A DNA stretch of 64,000 nt from Advenella alkanexedens (GCF_019132845.1 NZ_JAHSPR010000007.1:62001-126000), one strand, 5' to 3'. Positions 26,482-34,651 are shown, counted from the stretch's first letter. Numbers and translations: made by a program. Notes: generated by a model from the letters alone, not told the origin.

Positions 26482-26850
26482 ATGATTGATGGATTGATCA
26501 CCGGAAAAATATTCGGGCAGCCCAGGCAGGGGCAGGGTAAGAATGGTTCATATGTGACGGCCAAGGTACGGGCGACCACTGAACAGGACACAATATTTGT
26601 AAATATTATTTGTTTTAACCAGCAAGCCTGCACGCAGTTGCTGGCCTTGCAGGATGGGGACAGCGTTTCGGTGGCTGGTTCTCTAACACCACGGGTATGG
26701 GATTCTCAGGATGGTCCCAGGCCTGTTCTGGATATGGTTGCCCATGCAGTCCTGTCGGTGTATCACATAAAAAAGAAACGGGATGAAGTGCAAGGCATCA
26801 GAAATCAAGCCCGGCAGGAAGATTTCAATGATGATTTTGATAATGAATAA
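26482..26850 (+). CDS. Single-stranded DNA-binding protein, short atypical form
   Basis: This OB-fold SSB-like protein has 122 aa (typical chromosomal SSB is 160-180). The core pattern is present: GLITGKIFGQP, YVTAKVRATTEQDTIFVNII, LALQDGDSVSVAGSLTPRVW and LDMVAHAVLSVYHI. The C-terminus is acidic (DFNDDFDNE) but lacks the terminal DDIPF-type tip that recruits repair and replication partners in ordinary SSBs. That suggests a specialised or mobile-element-derived version rather than the essential ssb. It has no operon partner. Confidence 0.8.
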   Translation: MIDGLITGKIFGQPRQGQGKNGSYVTAKVRATTEQDTIFVNIICFNQQACTQLLALQDGDSVSVAGSLTPRVWDSQDGPRPVLDMVAHAVLSVYHIKKKRDEVQGIRNQARQEDFNDDFDNE

Positions 26851-26927
26851 TCGAGTGTCTTGATATTTTTTTCAAGATAAAGAAAGAGCTCATGTACCGG
26901 GCGTAAATGGAAAGACAGGGCAGGCGT

Positions 26928-27179
26928 TTAGGCAATTTTCACCAAACTGTATTCGGGCGCGATGCGACTGGATTGAAAAATACCAACTTCCAGAAACTCC
27001 ATCAGCTGGTTGCTGAGCAGGTTGGGCACCCAGGAAGTGGTTGCTTTATTCCAGGTGGGCTTATTAAGATAAGCAAACAAGGTACCATTTTTATCAATGG
27101 CCAAATATTTGTAGCCCTCTGGAACATTTATCTTGAAATTAAAATATGTGATGATGTTTTCTTTGGGTGTAAATGTCAT
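26928..27179 (-). CDS. Small hypothetical protein with an upstream homopolymer tract
   Basis: Not recognised. The 83-aa product has a mixed, folded-looking composition (NFKINVPEGYKYLAIDKNG, then WVPNLLSNQLMEFLE) and no signal peptide or membrane segment. The ATG at 27179 has no clear Shine–Dalgarno site; instead, nine C (− strand) lie 7 bases upstream. An earlier ATG at 27207 is out of frame with the tract at nine bases and would be in frame with ten. It stands alone between ssb and the thioesterase gene. Confidence 0.5.
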   Translation of the reverse strand: MTFTPKENIITYFNFKINVPEGYKYLAIDKNGTLFAYLNKPTWNKATTSWVPNLLSNQLMEFLEVGIFQSSRIAPEYSLVKIA

Positions 27180-27185
27180 TTTCTT

Positions 27186-27194
27186 GGGGGGGGG
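27186..27194. repeat. G9/C9 homopolymer tract
   Basis: Nine G on the + strand (nine C on the − strand) lie just upstream of the hypothetical gene starting at 27179, where its ribosome site would be expected. Such tracts are prone to slipped-strand length change. Confidence 0.8.
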
Positions 27195-27310
27195 TTTCGC
27201 GTTGCATCAATGAAATATGAGGCCTTGATATGATTTGTGAAAACCTCAAATCCGAGCTTAAGTCAATAAGCAAGAATGTAAATCAAATTTCCGGGTATTC
27301 ATTATTGATG

Positions 27311-27326
27311 TCATTAATATTAATGA
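27311..27326. promoter_or_regulatory. Perfect 16-bp palindrome upstream of the thioesterase gene
   Basis: TCATTAATATTAATGA reads identically on both strands. It ends 82 bases before the thioesterase start and about 130 bases upstream of the opposite-strand gene at 27179. Perfect palindromes of this size are typical of dimeric regulator sites; the regulator is unknown. Confidence 0.5.
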
Positions 27327-27408
27327 TATTTGACATTTTCATCTGAAAGTCCGGAAACCCTTGGTATTCATGTGCTTGAATGGATATAAAAATACAGGAG
27401 ATAACAGC

Positions 27409-27816
27409 GTGGCTTCAAAAGAAGAAATTATCACTTTCCTGAAAAATGATTTTCCACAGAATAAATGCATTGTGGAAAGCGTTGGTGAACGATTTTCCAG
27501 GATAAAATGGCCGGTCAGTTATGAAGATCTGCGGCCAGGTGGCACCGTATCAGGGCCTTCGTTAATGACCGTGGCCGATGTTGCCTTGTATGTTGCCATT
27601 TTGGGTGAAATCGGGATTGTTCCGTTGGCCGTTACCACTAATCTGAATATGTCTTTTCTAAGAAAGCCGGCACCCGATAAAGACCTGATTGCCGAGTGCC
27701 GACTTATCAAGTTGGGCAGAACGCTGGCGATGGGTGATGTTTTTATTTACTCAGAAGGGGGTGAGCAGGCTGTGGCGCATGCGGTGGGTACTTATGCCAT
27801 TCCGGCTCAGGAGTAA
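27409..27816 (+). CDS. PaaI-type hotdog thioesterase
   Basis: This hotdog-fold acyl-CoA thioesterase family includes phenylacetyl-CoA pathway and general housekeeping enzymes. The GTG at 27409 has an AGGAG site 8 bases upstream and gives 135 aa, close to the family length; the open frame extends 16 codons upstream to 27361 without similarity. The core region reads RPGGTVSGPSLMTVADVALY, in which GPSLMTVADVA matches the active-site helix, then TNLNMSFLRKPAPDKDL. The substrate cannot be read from the sequence, and no catabolic genes are adjacent. Confidence 0.85.
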   Translation: MASKEEIITFLKNDFPQNKCIVESVGERFSRIKWPVSYEDLRPGGTVSGPSLMTVADVALYVAILGEIGIVPLAVTTNLNMSFLRKPAPDKDLIAECRLIKLGRTLAMGDVFIYSEGGEQAVAHAVGTYAIPAQE

Positions 27817-27864
27817 CCAAGTCGGGGTCACTCTCATTGATCCGGTAAAGCCCGCTGAGGATGA

Positions 27865-28587
27865 TCAGGTATCCGGTCTGTCAGAGTGATGGACGTCAAG
27901 CAGTGCTTTGATGGCTGTTTGGGTTTTGATGGCAAGACCCAGAGTGTGGGCGTAATATTCGCATACGGTATGGTAGTTTAGGTAAGCAAGGTCTTCCTGA
28001 TTGCTTATTTCTTCGGGCAATAGCATGAGTTGTTCATGAATGTCACAGGCTTGTTCAACTGAACAGGCAGAATGGAGAAAGGGATATTCATCTTTTTCCC
28101 AGTGCCAGAAACTGGAAATCTGTTCGATCCCGGTTAATTGTTGAAAGTAATGATCCAGTTGTCGGGTGCCAGCTGGATAGGTGTTGAATATTCTATTGGA
28201 TACTTCGTAATTGAAGTAATTGGCAACATGATCACGCCATTGATCATCGGCCAGTGACCAAATCGCCAGTTTATCTTTGTTGTCCAGAATGTCTCGGGCA
28301 ATAGCTTGCTTTATGGGCAGGGGCAGGTGTGCGGATGAAGGGATGGTATCGACCAGCTGGACAAGTGCTTCCTGGCCCAGGTTGAAATAAAAGGCTTTCC
28401 AGTAGTTACAAAGTAAAACCGTAATGGATTTGAGCAAAGGGGTTGCAGCGCTATCCGGTTCATTGGAGGCGAGCTCCAGCAAAGGATAAATGTCATCACT
28501 AATGTTTTTAATGAAGGTAGTGGTGGCTACCGGACAAAATAACGCTTCGTTTTCCATGTTGTCAACTTCTGTGATGGTTTGCTTCAT
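27865..28587 (-). CDS. Conserved-looking protein of unknown function (240 aa)
   Basis: I do not recognise this protein. It is soluble, largely helical and acidic, with many aromatic residues (NYWKAFYFNLGQEALVQL; SSFWHWEKDEYPF; YLNYHTVCEYYAHTLGLAI). The start at 28587 has an AAGGA site 6 bases upstream; a second ATG, 11 codons in, is possible. No signal peptide or membrane segment. The size and all-helical character loosely recall chaperones of the TorD type, but I see none of their conserved motifs and no oxidoreductase nearby. It is convergent with the thioesterase gene. Confidence 0.6.
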   Translation of the reverse strand: MKQTITEVDNMENEALFCPVATTTFIKNISDDIYPLLELASNEPDSAATPLLKSITVLLCNYWKAFYFNLGQEALVQLVDTIPSSAHLPLPIKQAIARDILDNKDKLAIWSLADDQWRDHVANYFNYEVSNRIFNTYPAGTRQLDHYFQQLTGIEQISSFWHWEKDEYPFLHSACSVEQACDIHEQLMLLPEEISNQEDLAYLNYHTVCEYYAHTLGLAIKTQTAIKALLDVHHSDRPDT

Positions 28588-28701
28588 CAGTATCCTTTCT
28601 GTTAATGCGGCAATTATACAAGTTATGCGGCAGATGGATATACCTGTTTCAGGATTCCTGCGGGCAATTGCGGATATTTAAGTCGTGAGTTGATGGTGTA
28701 C

Positions 28702-28732
28702 AAAAAAATAAATACCGCCGTAAAGGCGGTAT
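28702..28732 (-). terminator. Rho-independent terminator of the TRAP transporter operon
   Basis: ATACCGCC (28712-28719) and GGCGGTAT (28725-28732) form an 8-bp stem with a 5-base loop. On the − strand it is followed by a T-rich run (complement of 28702-28711). It begins about 26 bases after the large permease stop. Confidence 0.85.
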
Positions 28733-28757
28733 CAAGGCAGTTTGGGAGTAGGACGGT

Positions 28758-30683
28758 TTATTTGTATAAAACCTCGGGCAGCCACAAACCAATTTGCGGG
28801 AATACATAAAGCAGAATGAGTGCAAAAATCTGAATTCCCATAAACGGTAGCATGCCAAGAAATATCTGGTTCAGGGTCACATGTGGTGGCGCCACGCCTT
28901 TCAGGTAAAAGGCGGACATGGCCACTGGGGGTGAAAGGAAAGCGGTTTGCAGGTTGAGGGCAACCAGAATGCCAAAAAACAGTGGATCGATATTGTAATG
29001 AGCCAGCAAAGGCAGGAAGATGGGCATGAAGATCACAATAATCTCCGTCCACTCAAGTGGCCAGCCCAGCAGGAAAATGACAATTTGCGCCATGATCATG
29101 AACTCAATGGGGGTTAAATCCATTGACAATACCCAGGCGTTGATAATTTCCTGGCCACCGAGCAGGGCAAAAGCGGCAGAGAAAATACTGGAACCCACAA
29201 AGAGCCAGCATACCATTGCGCTGGTTTTTGCCGTCAGGTACATGGACTCCTTGAGCATGGACATATTCAGTCGCCGGTAGGCAAAGGCCAGCAATAACCC
29301 GCCAAATGCCCCCATGGCAGCCGCTTCGGATGGTGTGGCAAAGCCAAACACAATGCTGCCCAAGACAGCCAGGATAAGAATGGCCAGTGGGAAGAAGGAG
29401 GCCAGGAGCATTTTGAAAATTTCCAGCCGGGCAAAGGTAAAAAATGCATAAAAGATAAACAGCATGACCAGAGCGGCAAAGAAAATAATCCAGAAAGTCA
29501 TGGGGGCGCTGGTTCTGCCCAGTTCGTCAGCGATTAAGGTTTCAGTGGTGGTAACCTCTTCTGCGGTGGCTTGTGCCATTGGCTCTGCCCCGGGGGGCTC
29601 ATTCAGGGCACCGGGTGGCTCAGCCAGCCCACCCGCGCCAGGGGGCTCAGCCAGGCCACTGCCGTAACTGTCAGACAGGGTATCAAAGGAGCCAAATCCC
29701 ATTTCTTGCAATTCATTGGTTTGTTGTGGTGCAGAGGCGGTGACTATTGTATAGGTGATACCCATGGCACCAAAGAAAACGATGGCGGGCAATAAAGTGA
29801 TGAAAAGCTGATACAGCAGGGACTTTGCCGGTATGTCAACATTGCGCTTGCCCTTAAGGGCACTTAACAGGCCCGGCAGGGCTTTGTTGCTGATGGAATT
29901 TTTAATGTTTTCGGCAAAATCGGGCAGGGAAACGCGTCTTTCTTCCTCGGACAAAGGAGGAGCCAGCTTGGGGTTGAGTTTGGCCATGATGATGACGTAA
30001 ACAACATAAAGCACGGCCAGCATAATGCCAGGAAAAAAGGCGGCGGCATACAGCTTGACTACTGATACGCCCGCAACAGCGCCATACACAATTAACAGTA
30101 CCGAAGGCGGAATCATGATGCCCAGGCATCCGCCAGCGGTAATGGCACCGGCAGAAAGTTTAACGTCATAACCGGATTTCAGCATGGCCGGCAAGGCTAG
30201 CAAACCCATTAAAGTTACCACTGCGCCAACAATGCCGGTGGCCGTGGCAAAAACCGCACAGGTAATAATGGTGGCAACCGCCAAAGAGCCGGGTATGCGA
30301 GCCATGACCAGATGCATGCTTTTGAAAAGTTTTTCAATCAGGTTGGCGCGTTCAACCAGGTACCCCATGAAAATGAATAAAGGCACGGCAATGAGGACAT
30401 CATTGGTCATAACGGCGTAAGTACGCAGAACCATCAGGTCCAGCGTTTGTTCCACGGCAAGACGCGTGCCCATATCCTGATAAGCATACAGGGTAAAGCC
30501 AACACCCATGCCCATCAGGGTGAAAGCAGTGGGGAACCCCAGCATAATGGCCACAACAATCAGGGCCAGCATGAGCAAGCCCATATGCCCATTAGTGATA
30601 TCCGCCGGGGCGGGCATGAAAATAACCAAGGTGATAATAATGCCAAATAATATGGTAAGTCCGAACCAGGCTTCTTTTTTCAT
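28758..30683 (-). CDS. TRAP transporter large permease (DctM family) with repeat-rich linker
   Basis: DctM is the 12-helix ion-coupled permease of TRAP uptake systems. At 641 aa this is longer than the usual 425 or so and belongs to the subgroup with a large hydrophilic segment between two membrane halves. The N-terminal half has GFPTAFTLMGMGVGF, the central part VVTLMGLLALPAMLKSG and TAGGCLGIMIPPSVLL, and the C-terminal half GFATPSEAAAMGAFG. The linker (about residues 330-400) holds repeated Leu-(Ala/Asn)-Glu-Pro-Pro-Gly-Ala units. The start overlaps the small permease stop by 4 bases. The solute is unknown. Confidence 0.92.
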   Translation of the reverse strand: MKKEAWFGLTILFGIIITLVIFMPAPADITNGHMGLLMLALIVVAIMLGFPTAFTLMGMGVGFTLYAYQDMGTRLAVEQTLDLMVLRTYAVMTNDVLIAVPLFIFMGYLVERANLIEKLFKSMHLVMARIPGSLAVATIITCAVFATATGIVGAVVTLMGLLALPAMLKSGYDVKLSAGAITAGGCLGIMIPPSVLLIVYGAVAGVSVVKLYAAAFFPGIMLAVLYVVYVIIMAKLNPKLAPPLSEEERRVSLPDFAENIKNSISNKALPGLLSALKGKRNVDIPAKSLLYQLFITLLPAIVFFGAMGITYTIVTASAPQQTNELQEMGFGSFDTLSDSYGSGLAEPPGAGGLAEPPGALNEPPGAEPMAQATAEEVTTTETLIADELGRTSAPMTFWIIFFAALVMLFIFYAFFTFARLEIFKMLLASFFPLAILILAVLGSIVFGFATPSEAAAMGAFGGLLLAFAYRRLNMSMLKESMYLTAKTSAMVCWLFVGSSIFSAAFALLGGQEIINAWVLSMDLTPIEFMIMAQIVIFLLGWPLEWTEIIVIFMPIFLPLLAHYNIDPLFFGILVALNLQTAFLSPPVAMSAFYLKGVAPPHVTLNQIFLGMLPFMGIQIFALILLYVFPQIGLWLPEVLYK

Positions 30684-31306
30684 GGTTGATTCCTGTTTTT
30701 ATCTGTTATGTATTCATCTGCTTGAATAATGTCTTGCGTTGAAACATGAACCATGTTTTTCAGCTTATCAACATCAACCTCTTCCACATCAATGTTCCGT
30801 GATGGCCATTGCCCCTTTTTCAGGCACATGATGCATCTGACGACTTCCACAAATCCTTGCAAAAACAAGGCAAAACCGGCAATGGGAATAATGGCCTTGA
30901 ATGGATAGATAGGAGGGCCATCGGCCGTAATGGTGGAGTGTTCATTGATCACCCACGATTCGGAGGCGTAGTTGTAACCTGCCCAAACCAGGGCAATAAT
31001 GCCGGGAAAGAAAAAAAGAAAATAAAGGATAAGATCCAGGCTGGCCTGCAAACGAACCGGAAAAAAACCATACAGTACGTCACCGCGCACATGTCCGTTT
31101 TTGCCTAGCGTATAAGCACCGGCCATCATGAATAGTGCACCGTATAGCATGTTCATGACATCAAATGCCCAGGCATGGGGTTGATGCAATGCATAGCGTG
31201 AAAAAACTTCGTAGGTAACAAAAAGCGTGAGGATAAGGGCGCACCAACTGAATAGTTGGCCAATTAATGTGTTGACTTTATCAATAAAGCGCAATATTTT
31301 TCGCAT
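30680..31306 (-). CDS. TRAP transporter small permease (DctQ family)
   Basis: DctQ is the four-helix small membrane subunit that pairs with DctM. The 208-aa product has four hydrophobic segments (about 12-32, 47-67, 89-110 and 147-167) and the family pattern YEVFSRYALHQPHAWAFDV. A polar C-terminal tail of about 40 residues is longer than in many members. The gene order dctP–dctQ–dctM is standard, with a 4-base overlap to dctM. Confidence 0.9.
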   Translation of the reverse strand: MRKILRFIDKVNTLIGQLFSWCALILTLFVTYEVFSRYALHQPHAWAFDVMNMLYGALFMMAGAYTLGKNGHVRGDVLYGFFPVRLQASLDLILYFLFFFPGIIALVWAGYNYASESWVINEHSTITADGPPIYPFKAIIPIAGFALFLQGFVEVVRCIMCLKKGQWPSRNIDVEEVDVDKLKNMVHVSTQDIIQADEYITDKNRNQP

Positions 31307-31338
31307 ACGAATTCGCCTGGCAGTATTGATCCATGGAT

Positions 31339-31371
31339 GTCACTTTCACTCTTGACAAGAATGAAAGTGAC
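31339..31371 (-). repeat. Long hairpin between dctP and dctQ genes
   Basis: GTCACTTTCA (31339-31348) pairs perfectly with TGAAAGTGAC (31362-31371). After one mismatch the inner TCTT/AAGA extends the stem, leaving a 3-base loop. No T-run follows on the − strand. It most likely stabilises or partly terminates the dctP message, allowing more binding protein than permease; this is inference from position. Confidence 0.7.
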
Positions 31372-31425
31372 ACGAAGGGCTGTAAACGGGTAAGACGTTT
31401 ACAAAAAAGTGCGTAAGCCCCGGCT

Positions 31426-32592
31426 TTAAGATTTCTTGGCGGCAGGCCGGGCAAAATAATGGTTATAGGCCATGCGTCGGTTATTGTTGGTGTCCATGTC
31501 CCAACTGACCGCCCGCTCAGCAAATGCCCGTTGTGATTCCTCAATTTCCTTGAACAGGGGATTGCTTTCCGCTTTTTTGGCGACAATATCGTCCCAGGTG
31601 GTTAATTGCTGCTGAAGAATGGCGTCTGGCGTTTTGTAGAACTTGACATTGTCTTCGGCTTTCAGTTTGACGTAATCTTGTGAATAACGGTCTATGGCTT
31701 TCCAGGACATATCGGCCGAAGCGGCTTCTACCGCGTTTTCTATAATGGCCTTCATTTTGTCTGGCAGTGCATTATATTTATCTTTATTGAAGGTGATCTC
31801 AAAGGTTTCGGAGGGCTGGTGAAAGCTTTGCAGCATACATACCTTTGAAACATCGGGGAAGCCAAGCAAACGGTCGGAAGAAGCGTTGTTGAATTCAGCG
31901 CCATCCAACAGCCCGCGATCAAGGGCGGGTACGATTTCACCACCCGGCAGGGCATTAACGGCAGCTCCCATGGCGGTAAACAGGTCAATGGCCAGACCGT
32001 TGGTGCGGAATTTCAGACCTTTCAGGTCTTCTGCTTTGGCAATGGGCTTTTTGAACCAGCCCAGTGGCTGTGTTGGCATTGGGCCGCTCAGGAAGGAAAC
32101 GACATTGCCACCAATAGAGTCATACAGCTTGACCAGTAATTCTTTACCGCCACCATATTTAAACCAGGCAAGCAACATATTGGCATCCATGCCATAGGCG
32201 GGTCCGGAAGAAAACAGGGCAAGCGCATTTTGTTTTCCATAACTATAACCAAGAACGCCATGGCCGCCATCCAGGGTCCCTTTTGAAACGGCGTCCAGCA
32301 AGGCAAAGGCGGGTACAACCGCACCGGCCGGAAGGACTTCGATTCTAAGCTCTCCACCTGTCATGTCATTGATTTTTTTTGCAAAATCAAGGGCGTATTC
32401 GTGGAAAATATCCACAGTTGGCCAAGTGCTTTGAAAGCGGAAACTGGTGGGGGTTTGTGCACTGACAATGGCCGGGAAACCCATGCCTACGGCAGCGGCC
32501 GTACCGGCTGCCGCCGTGCCCAGGAATTTACGGCGTGATTCGGTTTGTGGTGGGGGTGCGGAAGGTTTTTTTGCAGGACTGTTATTAGCCAT
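31426..32592 (-). CDS. TRAP transporter solute-binding protein (DctP family)
   Basis: This is the periplasmic receptor of the TRAP system. ATG 32592 has AGGAG 7 bases upstream; the open frame extends to 32706 without similarity. The 388-aa product has a twin-arginine signal (ESRRKFLGTAAAGTAAA, ending near VSAQ), as in the family subgroup that exports pre-folded receptors. Core motifs include AKKINDMTGGELRIEVLPAG, GLKFRTNGLAIDLFTAMGA and the PGGEIVPAL segment, with the conserved arginine of FRTNG likely contacting a carboxylate. The ligand may be an organic acid but cannot be specified. Confidence 0.92.
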   Translation of the reverse strand: MANNSPAKKPSAPPPQTESRRKFLGTAAAGTAAAVGMGFPAIVSAQTPTSFRFQSTWPTVDIFHEYALDFAKKINDMTGGELRIEVLPAGAVVPAFALLDAVSKGTLDGGHGVLGYSYGKQNALALFSSGPAYGMDANMLLAWFKYGGGKELLVKLYDSIGGNVVSFLSGPMPTQPLGWFKKPIAKAEDLKGLKFRTNGLAIDLFTAMGAAVNALPGGEIVPALDRGLLDGAEFNNASSDRLLGFPDVSKVCMLQSFHQPSETFEITFNKDKYNALPDKMKAIIENAVEAASADMSWKAIDRYSQDYVKLKAEDNVKFYKTPDAILQQQLTTWDDIVAKKAESNPLFKEIEESQRAFAERAVSWDMDTNNNRRMAYNHYFARPAAKKS

Positions 32593-33623
32593 GGTTTGTC
32601 TCCTATGTGGCTGATACAACTGGTGATACCTGATAGTGATTATGTTTGTTGTGCTACAGACTGCGACTCCAACTAAATTTATACGCACTCTATTATTCAT
32701 TGTCAAGATCTATGGACTAAGTGTAAGTGCCCATATTTAAATGCAAATTTTATGCTTTTTAAATTGTGCGTATGCATTGCCATGCTCTGCGTGGGAATGC
32801 CAGATGACACTCAAAATAATGTTCTTGATAATCGTGTTTTGAACTTGATGTGAATTTACATTTTGTGTGCTATTTTACTTACAATTATTTTGCATTGATC
32901 TATATCAAGAAAGTGCCATTTTGTATGGTGCTGAAATAACTGGTCATAATTTCACAATGTGGAATTTAGAAGGATGTAGGCGTGTGGGGAATGTGGCTAT
33001 TGTGATTGATGGTAATAGAAATCATGGGATTTTTATCAAAAAACATTCTAATCAAATGATTTGAATAAAAGATATTTATTTTTAAAACAACAAAATAGTG
33101 CTCAAATTTGTAACATAATAATTCACTTGAATTTCAGGAAATGTAAATTTTGATGTTTTTATTTTTGTAAAAAATATTTTCATATAATTCATTTTTTCAT
33201 TTGCTAAAGATCTGGATCCTAAAAACACAGATTTTTAAATAATCTCAAATTTTCATTATTGGAGTAATTATTATTAATTAGGGTGTTTTTTGAGGGCGAG
33301 AAACGTTACTTAATTGACTATAACAACACGATTTTTATAAAGCCATTCTTGTTTTTTTGTATTAAGCAGGCATAATTCGGTGGTCAAGACAATTAATAAA
33401 ACACAAATTTATTATTTTGTCATCTAGGGTTTACCGCAGGATTCATAAAAAAATAACAATTCTTTTTTATGATGGAAGCTTTGTTAATTAACTTTTTGTT
33501 TATCTGGTTTGTTAACAATGAGTTCAGAAGCGTGCAAGTAATTTGTAAATTGGCAAGACTATAATCAACGATGCGGTTATGACTTTGCTTGTGTTTCCGA
33601 ATAAATTTAATAAGTGACTACGA
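32593..33623. other. 1-kb AT-rich non-coding region upstream of flhD
   Basis: No supported gene in 1031 bases; the open frame 32867-33064 has no ribosome site and odd composition. The region is strongly AT-rich. It contains an FNR-type palindrome (32895-32908), the palindrome GTTAATTAAC (about 33484), and a TATAAT-like hexamer at 33560-33565, 59 bases before flhD, without a good -35. It probably holds a long regulatory region for the flagellar master operon, and the promoter of the TRAP operon at its left end. Confidence 0.55.
32895..32908. promoter_or_regulatory. FNR/ANR-type binding palindrome upstream of flhDC and the TRAP operon
   Basis: TTGAT-CTAT-ATCAA matches the FNR/ANR consensus exactly. 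A weak TGAAAT -10-like hexamer is centred about 33 bases downstream on the + strand (32932-32937). Targets could be flhDC (start 729 bases downstream) or the TRAP operon (start about 300 bases away on the − strand); spacing does not decide. Confidence 0.5.
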
Positions 33624-33983
33624 ATGATGAGTATTGGCCAGTCTCCCTTTATGCAGGACACCAACCTGGTGAATGAGTTAAGAGAAGTTAACTTGTCTTA
33701 TTTACTGTTGGCTCAACGCATGTTGCGAGATGATTTTTCCAAAGGAATGTACCGTTTGGGACTTGGCAGGGAGGTCGCCGAGTTGTTGATGGATTTAAGC
33801 ACTTCGCAGGTATTGTCGTTGGCATCTTCAAACTCCCTTATTTGCGGGTTCCGCCTGAATGATATTGCATTGCTGGGAGCTCTTACTAAAGATGGTATGA
33901 ACGGTACCCTTAAGCAGGTACAGGCCTCCATGATGCTGGCACAGCAGGAGCCTGATCGTGTTATGCAGGAGGCATCTCGGTGA
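33624..33983 (+). CDS. flhD: Flagellar master transcriptional activator subunit FlhD
   Basis: FlhD joins FlhC in the FlhD4C2 complex that activates class II flagellar promoters with sigma-70. The 119-aa product shows the family core: REVNLSYLLLAQRMLRDD, AELLMDLSTSQVLSLASSN and CGFRLND. ATG codons at 33624 and 33627 are both possible starts. The TGA stop overlaps the GTG of flhC. It is preceded by 1 kb of AT-rich DNA that likely integrates regulatory inputs. Confidence 0.95.
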   Translation: MMSIGQSPFMQDTNLVNELREVNLSYLLLAQRMLRDDFSKGMYRLGLGREVAELLMDLSTSQVLSLASSNSLICGFRLNDIALLGALTKDGMNGTLKQVQASMMLAQQEPDRVMQEASR

Positions 33984-34582
33984 GCGAAAAGGTGAAAGCC
34001 AAGGCAAAACCCAAGGCAAAACCAAAAAGTGTTCTTAAAGATGGCATGGATATCTCGCTGGCCAGCCAGATGATACAGCTGGGTGCTCGCTTGCAAGTGC
34101 TCGAGGCGGAAACCGATTTAAGCAGTGATCGGCTGTCCCGGCTCTATCATGAGATTCATCACCGCTCTCCGCCCAAGGGTATGTTGCCATACTCCACCGA
34201 CTGGTTCATGTCTTTTTACCAGAATATTCATGCAACCCTGTTTTACAGCATTTATCTTAATCTGGTCAGTCATACTGATACCCAGGGGATACAGGCGATT
34301 ATTGAAGCCTATACGCTTTATCTTGAACATGATGAGGTACAACGATCTTGGGATGAACAAAGCAACGAGCCGGTGTTGAGTTTTACCCGCGCCTGGATGC
34401 TGGTTCGATTCTTTAAAAGCGATTTAATGCAAATGTCCACCTGCTCACAGTGCAGTACGGCTTTTGTTACCCACAAGCATGAGTTGGAAAGTGGTTTTGT
34501 CTGTGTCATGTGCAAGCCGCCAGCCAGAATTGTGGGCATGCTTAACAAACAGGCAACCGCTTCTTATTACGGCAAGTTTTAG
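33980..34582 (+). CDS. flhC: Flagellar master transcriptional activator subunit FlhC
   Basis: FlhC is the DNA-binding, zinc-containing partner of FlhD. At 200 aa it has the normal length. Near the C-terminus the four cysteines of the zinc site are visible (CSQCSTAF, then CVMCKPP). The GTG start at 33980 overlaps the flhD stop. Before the conserved core, the N-terminus has a short basic repeat (KVKAKAKPKAKPKS) not seen in E. coli FlhC; it could add nonspecific DNA affinity. A terminator follows at 34652. Confidence 0.95.
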   Translation: MSEKVKAKAKPKAKPKSVLKDGMDISLASQMIQLGARLQVLEAETDLSSDRLSRLYHEIHHRSPPKGMLPYSTDWFMSFYQNIHATLFYSIYLNLVSHTDTQGIQAIIEAYTLYLEHDEVQRSWDEQSNEPVLSFTRAWMLVRFFKSDLMQMSTCSQCSTAFVTHKHELESGFVCVMCKPPARIVGMLNKQATASYYGKF

Positions 34583-34651
34583 TCGATCTTCTGTCTGTCG
34601 GCCCCGTCTTGGTGGCTTGCCTTTGCCTTGGTTGCAGTGTCGTTCAAGGGG

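Noticed and set aside
32867-33064. 65-codon frame in the flhD upstream region
   Set aside because: No ribosome site, no similarity, and it overlaps the FNR palindrome; not supported as a gene.
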